This document shows positions 1-5,643 of a stretch of DNA of 5,643 nt, piece after piece. Both the position numbers and the translations under genes were made by a program. Each line of letters opens with the position of its first letter. The first letter of the stretch is position 1. Below the pieces are notes generated by a model. The model was given only the letters and a program-made list of their open reading frames with translations, was not told the DNA's origin and did no database searches. This DNA comes from JBFIHF01 sp964411125 (lineage in GTDB: Bacteria > Myxococcota_A > Bradymonadia > Bradymonadales > Bradymonadaceae): contig CAYPJU010000160.1 of assembly GCA_964411125.1 (NCBI GenBank), forward strand, positions 1 through 5,643, given 5' to 3'.

Positions 1-7
1 GTGTGGG

Positions 8-24
8 ACCGCGCTTCGCGCGGT
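8..24 (-). terminator. GC hairpin after the TGA at 28-30
   Basis: The arms ACCGCGC (8-14) and GCGCGGT (18-24) are perfect 7-base complements around a 3-base loop. The minus strand therefore carries a GCGAAGC core, a sequence known to make an unusually stable mini-hairpin. It begins 3 bases after the minus-strand TGA at 28-30. There is no T-run on either side inside the window, so it is not a textbook Rho-independent terminator. It may act as a transcript end or stabiliser for minus-strand transcripts, or bidirectionally with a gene beyond the left edge. Confidence 0.4.
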
Positions 25-27
25 GGG

Positions 28-199
28 TCAAAGATCGGCGTGGAGAGTGAGGCCGGCGAGCAAGTAGAGGATTCCGGGGGCGTCGTCGAGATGGGGGGTG
101 ACGCGGTCGACGGCGCCCACCCAGCAGCGGCCGGCGACGTGGATGAGGGGCCCCGTAGCTGAGGAGTAGCCCCGCCCCGCCGCTGAAGACGCCGGTCAC
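28..199 (-). pseudogene. Possible frameshifted or decayed small gene
   Basis: A GTG at 197-199 lies 7 bases after the stop of the E2-like gene. GAGG (205-208) precedes it with a 5-base gap, a reasonable ribosome binding site. From it the frame reads MTGVFSGGAGLLLSYGA and then, past a GGGGCCCC run at about 147-154, turns into an Arg/Pro-rich stretch typical of a wrong frame. Dropping one base in that run joins it to the other minus frame, which reads LIHVAGRCWVGAVDRV and onward to LAGLTLHADL and the TGA at 28-30, giving a product of about 57 residues. A strong hairpin follows this stop. I recognise no family. It could be a real frameshift, a sequencing error in a G/C run, or chance openness in GC-rich DNA. 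The joined reading is inference. Confidence 0.22.
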
Positions 200-206
200 C
201 TATGCC

Positions 207-1091
207 TCAGGCCTCGAGCCTCGGATCCGGCGCCGCCGCGAGATCCCGCCCCTCCCAGAAAGATGGGTGCGGCATGTTGTCGTAGGGGTGTTCCATGAAC
301 GCGCGGCAGGTGCGGACGATGAAGCCGATCTGGTAGCCATCGAAGCAACGGTGATCGAAGGTGCAGCCCACGAACATCGACGGGACGACCTTCGGCTCGC
401 CGTCGACCGCCTGCACGGCGTCGTGGACGGCGCCGGGGAGCGCGACGAGCGGGCAGCGGCTGGCGGGGACGAGGGGGGCGTAGCCGAGGCGCATGTCGAA
501 CGCGGCGATGGACGAGACCATGAAGCTGCCGAACGGGTCGCTGCGCACGCCGATTTTGTCGAGGTCGGCCGACACGTTGTAGGTGAGGAAGTCGACCGTC
601 TTGAGCATCCGCTTCATGAGCCACGGCGGCACTTTGTCGATCAGCGCCTTGGTGTCTTCGATCTCGTGATCTTCACCGTCGCGAACCTTCTGGGCGCGGC
701 CGCGCAGGATCTGGCTGATCTGGACGACGTCGAGCTCGTCGACGCCCGTGATCTTGATGCCGGAGAGATCGGCCTGCCCGGTGTCGGGGTTCGGGATCGC
801 AACCTGGCAGAACGCGTCGACCGACTCGCGCTTCTGAAGCCGGCCGTTGACGACCATGACGTTGAGGTCGGGGAAGCGGCGGTAGGACTGCGCCAAGCAG
901 TAGACCATCAGCGCCGTCATCGAGACCTTGACCCCGGACGCCTCGGAGACCTCGTCGGCGTATCGAACGGCGTCGGCGACGTTCAGCAGCTCGTGGCCGT
1001 AGATCTGCGGGTCACGCGGGGTATCCCACATTCCGACCGAGATCTTTCGCCAGGAGGTCAGCTTTTCGAGTGGCTTCCAGTGCTTCGACAT
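207..1091 (-). CDS. Stand-alone 2-oxoacid dehydrogenase E2-type acyltransferase domain protein
   Basis: This 294-residue protein is predicted to be a cytoplasmic acyltransferase with the chloramphenicol acetyltransferase-like fold of E2 catalytic domains (family PF00198). The E2 signature is clear: DHRCFDG at residues 246-252 supplies the catalytic His247 and Asp251. GSFMVSS at 188-194 matches the FTISS-type strand whose Ser stabilises the acyl-transfer intermediate (Ser193 or Ser194). FPDLNVMVVNG at 73-83 is the usual early core strand. There is no lipoyl domain, no E1/E3-binding domain, no signal peptide and no E1 or E3 gene beside it, so it is probably not part of a normal dehydrogenase complex; its acyl donor and acceptor are unknown. 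An extra helical segment (about 130-172, with PPWLMKRMLKTVDF at 155-168) lies before the Ser strand. I chose ATG 1091 because GAGGA sits 5 bases upstream and the E2-like homology begins there. A longer in-frame form from GTG 1295 would add 68 residues without a recognisable domain. The fold is confident; the reaction is not known. Confidence 0.87.
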   Translation of the reverse strand: MSKHWKPLEKLTSWRKISVGMWDTPRDPQIYGHELLNVADAVRYADEVSEASGVKVSMTALMVYCLAQSYRRFPDLNVMVVNGRLQKRESVDAFCQVAIPNPDTGQADLSGIKITGVDELDVVQISQILRGRAQKVRDGEDHEIEDTKALIDKVPPWLMKRMLKTVDFLTYNVSADLDKIGVRSDPFGSFMVSSIAAFDMRLGYAPLVPASRCPLVALPGAVHDAVQAVDGEPKVVPSMFVGCTFDHRCFDGYQIGFIVRTCRAFMEHPYDNMPHPSFWEGRDLAAAPDPRLEA

Positions 1092-1096
1092 TGCGG

Positions 1097-1101
1097 TCCT
1101 C
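1097..1101 (-). promoter_or_regulatory. Ribosome binding site deciding the E2-like gene start
   Basis: On the minus strand GAGGA lies 5 bases before the ATG at 1089-1091, ideal Shine-Dalgarno spacing. It supports ATG 1091 over the in-frame GTG at 1295. Confidence 0.7.
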
Positions 1102-1116
1102 GTTGGGTTCGTGGAG

Positions 1117-1146
1117 AGGATAGTCACGGTCGGCCGCCCTACGCAA
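1117..1146 (-). promoter_or_regulatory. Weak sigma-70-like promoter candidate for the E2-like gene
   Basis: Read on the minus strand, TTGCGT (1146-1141) and TATCCT (1122-1117) are separated by 18 bases. They match the -35 and -10 consensus at 3 of 6 and 4 of 6 positions. Transcription would start near 1110, leaving a leader of about 20 bases that includes the GAGGA ribosome binding site. The geometry is good but the match is weak, and such hits occur by chance. I found no comparable pair on the plus strand for the kinase gene; TTTACA at 1240-1245 has no suitable -10 partner. Confidence 0.25.
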
Positions 1147-1332
1147 CGAATGGATGGAGAGAACTCCGCCCCGTCGGTCAGCGGAGCGAGAAGCGAATCC
1201 CGTGCGAGCACGTCGAGGTCCCCTGGATCCCGAAAGACGTTTACACCGACCGCCGTCTCCGGCACGGTCGAGACATCGTGTGGTCGGATTCTCACATACC
1301 AGCGGCAGGTCAGGGCGAGCTCGCCGTACTCC

Positions 1333-1338
1333 GGAAGG
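1333..1338 (+). promoter_or_regulatory. Ribosome binding site deciding the kinase gene start
   Basis: GGAAGG lies 7 bases before ATG 1346 and 13 bases before the second in-frame ATG at 1352. This favours 1346. The open frame runs back to an ATG at 1154, but those 64 codons are Arg/Pro-rich, have no kinase homology and lack a comparable site. Confidence 0.6.
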
Positions 1339-1345
1339 TCGTCCG

Positions 1346-4300
1346 ATGAGGATGGGCTCCCTTCGTATCGAGGAGCTCGTCGGACGCGGAGGAATGGCCT
1401 CGGTCTGGCGCGCCGTGCACGACGGAGGACAGACGGTCGCCGTCAAGGTCATCTCCGAAAGGTACGCCGGCGACGAGCGCTACCGATCGGCCTTTGGGCG
1501 CGAGGTGCAGGCAGTCGCAGGCATCGAACACCCTGGCATCGTCCGGGTCTTCGACTACCGGCAGATTGCCGAACACGAAGCCGCGGCGCTTCCGGCGGAC
1601 TTCGTCGTCGGAGCTCCATACCTGGTGATGGAGTACGCGCCGCACGGGTCCCTTCGGGAGTACGAGGTCACCGACTTCGCCCAGTTTCGTGCGACGATGC
1701 TCGGCATTCTCGACGGACTCGCCTGCGCTCACGCCCGCGATGTGATTCATCGCGATCTCAAACCCGAAAACGTCCTCCTCTGCGAGAGAGGCGGGGGGAC
1801 TCTGGGCTGGGTCATCAGCGATTTCGGTATCGCCCAGGCGGGCGATGCCCGGCACGGAACCGACACCGTGGAGATGCAAGCCCGCGCCGGCACGCCGTGG
1901 TACATGTCGCCCGAACAGCTCACCGGGCGGTGGCGGGACGCCGGGCCCTGGACCGATCTGTACGCTCTCGGTGCACTCGCCTACGAACTGGCGTCGGGAC
2001 GGCCGCCGTTCGACTCGGATTCACTCGTCGATCTCGCACGGCGTCATCTGACGGAACCCGTACCGCCGTTCGTCGCCAACTTCGAGATCCCCGGCGAGCT
2101 CCGACGCTGGATCGAGACGCTCCTCGACAAGGACCACACGCGACGTTTTCGCTGCGCGGCAGATGCCGCCGCGGCGCTCCTCTCATTCTCGGGGGACGCC
2201 CCGTCCCCCCGGCTGCTCTCTCGGCGTGACGTCGACGCGCCGGTCCCGACGGTCACGGCGATGCAGACTCTTCCTCTCCCCCCATCCCCTTCCGACGAAG
2301 TACGTCGTCCACCGCAACGCGAAGTCGCTTCCCCGCCCACGCCGCGAAGGACGTGGCCCTCGCCGAGTCTCCCCCCGACCTGGCGGACCCGCGACGACGC
2401 CTCGGCCCGCATCGAGTCGAGCCTCGGACTCGGGCTCTTCGGGCTTCGCGAGGTCCCATTCGTCGGCCGCGAGCAGGAGAAGGCCCTGCTCTGGGAGACC
2501 CTCCTCGACGTCGCATCCCGGCGCAAGCCGCGGACGGTGGTCGTCGAAGGGGATGTCGGGACGGGCAAGAGCCAACTTGCCCGCGCTTTCGGTCATCGGG
2601 CCCGAGAACTGGGCGCCGCAACGGTCGTCTGGGCACCTCACGCTCCGGGAGGCAGCGCGTACTCGGGGCTCTCCGCCCTGGTGAAGAAGGCGTTCAGTCT
2701 CTGGGGGTTGGAACGCGAACCGAGACTCCAACGCCTTCGCACGGTCCTCGCAGAGCTCGAGCCATCCCTCGCCTCCGACGAGTTCGCCTCGAAGATGGAA
2801 GCGATGGTGCTCGACGACCTCATCGAGCCCGGCCGGTCGAAGAACCCGTCGACGACGCATTCGACGGACGCGGAGCGGCGTGCGACGAGCATCCGCCTGC
2901 TCGAGCGGATGAGCCGCGAGCGACCGCTCGTCGTCGTCGTCGACGACGTGCAGTGGGGGCCAGAGCTGCTCCCCCTCGTCGGCGACATCCATCGGCAGGG
3001 AGAGCTCCCCGTCCTGTTTGTAGTCACGGCACGGACCGCAGGGCGATCGCCCGAACTGCAGGACGAGCTCGACGCCCTTACCGCGCGCGCCGATGTGGCA
3101 CGGACCGCCCTCGAGCCCCTCGACGTTCTGGAGCAGTTCGAGTTGCTCGATCGCATGCTGCATCTGCGCCCAGACGTTCGACGTTCGATCGCCCACAGAA
3201 CGCAGGGAAATCCGCTCTTCGCGATTCAACTCCTCGGCAGTTGGGTGGACGGCGGCCGACTCGTTTACGGCCCCGACGGCTTCAGCCCCGCCGGCGACCA
3301 CCAGGACGACCTGCCGTCCGACATCCACGAGGTCTGGCGGGAGCGGCTCGAGACGATCCTCGCGAGCATCCCCCCCGATCGCCGCGAGTCGCACACCGCC
3401 GTGTTGGAACTCGCCGCGTTTCTCGGCCCCAAGATGGAGTGGCTCGAGCTGAGAGAGGCGGCTCGGGCCGCCGGAATCCAGGATGTCGACTACTCCTTCG
3501 CCGACCGGCTGGCGGAGCAAGACCTCGCGCGGACCAGCCCGTGGGGCGTCAGCTTCGTCCATCTACTCTTCTGCGAGAGCCTGCGACGTTTCGCGCGCGA
3601 CGCGGGCCGTGCCGAAGCGCACCACCTGGCGTGTGCCAAGGCGCTGACGAAAGTCGGAGATCCGCGCGTCGACGGGCTTCGAATCGGTGAACATTGGATC
3701 GCGGCCGGACGCTGGCGGGAAGCGTCTTCCCCCCTCTTCGCGGTAGCTCTCGCTTCCCGAGTCGCTGGCGACGAAGACCGCGCCGCTCGCGCCATGGAGC
3801 GCCTCGAGGAGGTCCAGCGAGCGCTCGCCGACGACGAGGTGATCCGGATGCGACGTCGGCAACTGGAGCTCTTCGACCGACAGCGGCGAGGGGAGAACCT
3901 CGATGACGTGGAGCTGCTCGAGCTGCTCGAAGAGGCGCGCCGACACGACGCTCCGGACGTCGCATTCCACGTCCTCAAGCGTTTCGCCATCGGGTACCGG
4001 CGACGCGGGGAGTTCGACAACGCCTTGGAGTGCTTGGACGAAGCGGTGACGATCGCCGAACAGATGGACGAGCCCCGCTTCGCCGCCGAAGCCCTGCGAA
4101 TGAGCGCCCAGACTCAGCTCTACCGCGGACACCTCGACGACGCCGAGAGACGACTCGAGCAGTCCGAATCCTGGGCCAATCGCGCCCTCGGCGAGGCCGA
4201 AACAGAAGCGGTGGTTCGAGCCGTGTCGCGCGGTCGGCTGCTCATCGAGCGAGGCGACTACGAGGCGGCCCGCGACGTTCTCGTGCGGGCGCGCTCCTCC

Positions 4301-4804
4301 GCCCTCGACGCCCAGCAGCGGACGGTCCTCGCCGACATCTACAACGAATTGGGCGACGTCGATCGACTTCTCGGCCAGTGGGAGAGCGCCCGCACGAACC
4401 TGCAGAGCGCGATCCTCGTGCAGGCCTTGCTCGGCACGACGTCCCTCGTTCCCCGCGCCAATCTCGCGCTCGTCAGCGTCTTTGCGGGCGATTACCAAAC
4501 TGCCCGGTCGATGTTGAACGACCTGGTGGAAGAAGTAGCTGCCGAGGGCAAGCGCTACTGGCTGCCCGTCTTGCAACTCGCGCTGGCGTGCTGCGCGGCC
4601 GCGTCGAGGGACTGGGACTCCTGGGACGAGCTCTTCGAAAGCGCACGAGAGCAGTTCACTGCCATGGCGTACTTTGCGCGCGACGTCGCCGTCATCGCCG
4701 AACATGCCGCCCGCCTCGCCGCCGACGGCGGGCAACCGACCCGCGCCGCGGCGGCTCAGGGCCTCGCCGAAGCTCAGTGGGAGGGGCTCCGGACCGAAAG
4801 CTGA
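1346..4804 (+). CDS. PknK-like Ser/Thr kinase with STAND/AAA ATPase and TPR region
   Basis: This 1152-residue soluble signalling protein starts almost at the kinase domain (about 7-282). Visible motifs are the glycine loop GRGGMASVW (13-21), Lys34 in VAVKV, Glu53 as the probable helix-C partner, HRDLKPEN (135-142, catalytic Asp137), DFG (159-161) and SPE (188-190). All key residues are present, so it should be an active RD-type kinase that phosphorylates Ser/Thr, probably including activation-loop Thr172, Thr174 or Thr183. A Pro/Ser/Thr-rich linker (283-350) follows. The ATPase opens with FVGRE (372-376), has Walker A GDVGTGKS (402-409), Walker B VVVVDDVQW (529-537, Asp533/534) and GNPLF (621-625), as in AAA_16/STAND proteins. 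A winged-helix-like helical stretch (about 660-750) leads into TPR-like pairs, for example 880-908, 919-948, 959-987, 995-1030 and 1038-1068. No transmembrane segment, LuxR-type HTH or cyclase domain is seen. In this kinase-ATPase-TPR class the C-terminal part is thought to sense a partner and control assembly or kinase output; the target here is unknown. The gene diverges from the E2-like gene and converges on menH. Confidence 0.93.
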   Translation: MRMGSLRIEELVGRGGMASVWRAVHDGGQTVAVKVISERYAGDERYRSAFGREVQAVAGIEHPGIVRVFDYRQIAEHEAAALPADFVVGAPYLVMEYAPHGSLREYEVTDFAQFRATMLGILDGLACAHARDVIHRDLKPENVLLCERGGGTLGWVISDFGIAQAGDARHGTDTVEMQARAGTPWYMSPEQLTGRWRDAGPWTDLYALGALAYELASGRPPFDSDSLVDLARRHLTEPVPPFVANFEIPGELRRWIETLLDKDHTRRFRCAADAAAALLSFSGDAPSPRLLSRRDVDAPVPTVTAMQTLPLPPSPSDEVRRPPQREVASPPTPRRTWPSPSLPPTWRTRDDASARIESSLGLGLFGLREVPFVGREQEKALLWETLLDVASRRKPRTVVVEGDVGTGKSQLARAFGHRARELGAATVVWAPHAPGGSAYSGLSALVKKAFSLWGLEREPRLQRLRTVLAELEPSLASDEFASKMEAMVLDDLIEPGRSKNPSTTHSTDAERRATSIRLLERMSRERPLVVVVDDVQWGPELLPLVGDIHRQGELPVLFVVTARTAGRSPELQDELDALTARADVARTALEPLDVLEQFELLDRMLHLRPDVRRSIAHRTQGNPLFAIQLLGSWVDGGRLVYGPDGFSPAGDHQDDLPSDIHEVWRERLETILASIPPDRRESHTAVLELAAFLGPKMEWLELREAARAAGIQDVDYSFADRLAEQDLARTSPWGVSFVHLLFCESLRRFARDAGRAEAHHLACAKALTKVGDPRVDGLRIGEHWIAAGRWREASSPLFAVALASRVAGDEDRAARAMERLEEVQRALADDEVIRMRRRQLELFDRQRRGENLDDVELLELLEEARRHDAPDVAFHVLKRFAIGYRRRGEFDNALECLDEAVTIAEQMDEPRFAAEALRMSAQTQLYRGHLDDAERRLEQSESWANRALGEAETEAVVRAVSRGRLLIERGDYEAARDVLVRARSSALDAQQRTVLADIYNELGDVDRLLGQWESARTNLQSAILVQALLGTTSLVPRANLALVSVFAGDYQTARSMLNDLVEEVAAEGKRYWLPVLQLALACCAAASRDWDSWDELFESAREQFTAMAYFARDVAVIAEHAARLAADGGQPTRAAAAQGLAEAQWEGLRTES

Positions 4805-4815
4805 TCCGCCGCTTT

Positions 4816-4837
4816 CCGTCGGGACCTGCGGTCACGG
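4816..4837. terminator. Weak hairpin between the convergent genes
   Basis: GACC (4823-4826) pairs with GGTC (4830-4833) around a 3-base loop. CCGT (4816-4819) can pair with ACGG (4834-4837) around a 3-base bulge. The structure covers the 27-base gap between the two stop codons and runs into the end of menH. There is no T-run in either direction, so it is a poor terminator, but it is the only structure in the gap. Confidence 0.18.
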
Positions 4838-5629
4838 AATGGCGCTCCAGAAATCGCGCAATCGCCGGGCGACGACGCCGGGCCGATCGAGATGCGCGCT
4901 GTGATGGGCGCCCCCGATCACGCTGAGCTCTACGTGCCCGGGGTTCTGCGCCACCATCTCGCGGCCGATGGCCAGGTATCTCTCGTCCATCCCGCCCACG
5001 ACATAGAGCGTCGGCTTCTCGGTGCCGTACGGGATGTTCCAGAGCATCACCTGTTTGCCGACCGACAGCGTCAGCATCGCCCGCGACCAGCCGTACGCGT
5101 GTGACCGGGCCTGCTCGGCACGTCGCTCTTTCACTGCCCCCCACGCCGAAGGGGTGCGGTCTCCAAAGAGGTCGAGCTCGCCCCACTCCGCCACGAACTC
5201 GGCCGGATGTTCGACGAGCAAACCCGCCCGCTGCTCGTCGACGGCGAGCCGCTTCTGCCGGTCACCGGGGTGCTCGATGCCGGGGTGCGCCCCGATCAGC
5301 GCGAGCGACCGTACGCGGTTTGGGTTCGTGCCGCAGAGGTGAAGCGCGATGCGTCCACCCATCGAGTAACCCACCAGGTCGAACGGTTCCTCTAGCTCCA
5401 CGGCATCGAGGATCGCATCGACCGTCTCACCGAACCCGTAGTCGGCGGGGAAATCCTCGCTCTCGCCGTGCGCCGGAAGGTCGACCGCCAGGACGCGTCG
5501 CGGGGGGAACTCCTGCGTCTTCACCAGCGCCTCGAAGTCGGCGCCGCACCCCATGAAGCCGTGGAGAAGGACGACGGGCGTGCCGCGGCCGGGGCGGAGT
5601 TGGCGAACGTGTAGTTTCGGGTGGGTCAC
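4832..5629 (-). CDS. menH: Probable MenH, SHCHC synthase of menaquinone biosynthesis
   Basis: This 265-residue alpha/beta hydrolase fits MenH, which eliminates pyruvate from the MenD product SEPHCHC to give SHCHC in the classical o-succinylbenzoate route to menaquinone, in the cytoplasm. Evidence: HGFMG (23-27) forms the oxyanion-hole loop; DLPAHGES (50-57) is typical; GYSMGGR (87-93) gives nucleophile Ser89 and the substrate-binding Arg93 of MenH; GAHPGIE (113-119) is characteristic of the family; Trp149 in FVAEWGELDLF matches the conserved cap Trp. Asp215 (GGMDERY) and His243 (AHHSAHLDRP) complete the triad. The length is normal (about 250-270). The start is GTG 5629 with no clear Shine-Dalgarno in the 14 bases left. 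The GTGA could overlap the TGA of an upstream gene, which would give translational coupling. No other men gene is in the window. A general carboxylesterase or other alpha/beta hydrolase is the main alternative. Confidence 0.8.
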   Translation of the reverse strand: MTHPKLHVRQLRPGRGTPVVLLHGFMGCGADFEALVKTQEFPPRRVLAVDLPAHGESEDFPADYGFGETVDAILDAVELEEPFDLVGYSMGGRIALHLCGTNPNRVRSLALIGAHPGIEHPGDRQKRLAVDEQRAGLLVEHPAEFVAEWGELDLFGDRTPSAWGAVKERRAEQARSHAYGWSRAMLTLSVGKQVMLWNIPYGTEKPTLYVVGGMDERYLAIGREMVAQNPGHVELSVIGGAHHSAHLDRPGVVARRLRDFWSAIP

Positions 5630-5643
5630 GGCGGTTGGCGGTT

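Larger units (their letters stand above)
1..206. other. Left-edge region without a confident gene
   Basis: No gene with a standard start and good coding character can be placed here. On the minus strand one frame stays open from just after a TGA at 196-198 down to a TGA at 28-30 (about 55 codons). It has no ATG, but its second half reads like a real protein (for example the stretch HVAGRCWVGAVDRVTP). The plus strand in the same codon register is rich in Val, Asp, Gly, Glu and Ala, as is typical of the antisense of a real gene; this favours the minus strand. No tRNA, repeat array or mobile element is visible. Confidence 0.5.

Noticed and set aside
1261..1275. Possible sigma-54 site (GGCACG core) before the kinase gene
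   Set aside because: The GG of the -24 element has no GC at the correct -12 spacing.
1154..1345. N-terminal extension of the kinase from ATG 1154
   Set aside because: The 64 extra residues are Arg/Pro-rich and non-domain-like. The kinase domain and a ribosome binding site both fit ATG 1346.
267..1349. Long plus-strand open frame over the E2-like gene
   Set aside because: Its product is Val/Asp/Glu/Arg-rich with no domain, a typical antisense shadow of the minus-strand gene that carries the E2 motifs.
2929..2948. GTC trinucleotide run with a 14-base palindrome (2935-2948)
   Set aside because: It simply encodes the Val-rich strand and Asp pair of Walker B, so coding constraint explains it.
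2353..3690. Plus-strand 445-codon frame inside the kinase gene
   Set aside because: It is an Arg/Ala/Pro-rich frameshift shadow of the ATPase coding region, where the kinase gene's own frame shows intact Walker motifs.
3908..3934. Short tandem repeat GAGCTGCTC
   Set aside because: Two copies encoding ELLELL in a helix; ordinary coding sequence of a helical protein.
2183..4735. Two long minus-strand open frames (2183-3562 and 3563-4735) over the kinase gene
   Set aside because: They are antisense to the ATPase and TPR coding region, lie end to end in the same register and show no motifs; they arise from the high GC content of the real gene.

Overview
The window is GC-rich bacterial chromosomal DNA (about two thirds G+C by eye, with codons strongly favouring G or C in third position). 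It holds three complete protein genes and almost no spare sequence. A large soluble kinase-ATPase-TPR protein, high GC and a classical menaquinone gene together suggest a Myxococcota or related delta-proteobacterial lineage. That is inference; no rRNA or marker gene is present to fix the taxon.

Layout. Positions 1-206 have no confident gene: there is a short minus-strand open stretch, possibly a frameshifted or decayed small gene, and a strong GC hairpin at the very edge. Positions 207-1091 (minus) encode a stand-alone protein with the catalytic fold of 2-oxoacid dehydrogenase E2 acyltransferases but without lipoyl or subunit-binding domains. Positions 1092-1345 are a 254-base divergent intergenic region with a good ribosome binding site for each flanking gene and one weak promoter candidate on the minus strand. 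Positions 1346-4804 (plus) encode a 1152-residue protein: an N-terminal Hanks-type Ser/Thr kinase, a proline-rich linker, a STAND/AAA_16-type ATPase and a C-terminal TPR-like helical region. After only 27 bases comes the converging gene 4832-5629 (minus), an alpha/beta hydrolase very like MenH of menaquinone biosynthesis. It starts with GTG near the right edge and is probably the last gene of an operon lying outside the window.

The genes do not form an obvious pathway. The kinase is probably a signalling hub that senses or assembles through its ATPase/TPR part. MenH is housekeeping quinone metabolism. The E2-like protein is an orphan acyltransferase of unknown substrate. Its divergent arrangement with the kinase may mean shared regulation, but nothing in the sequence proves it. 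I do not see a clear new multi-gene system. The points most worth a second look are the orphan E2-like enzyme, the kinase-ATPase-TPR architecture and the apparent broken small gene at the left edge.
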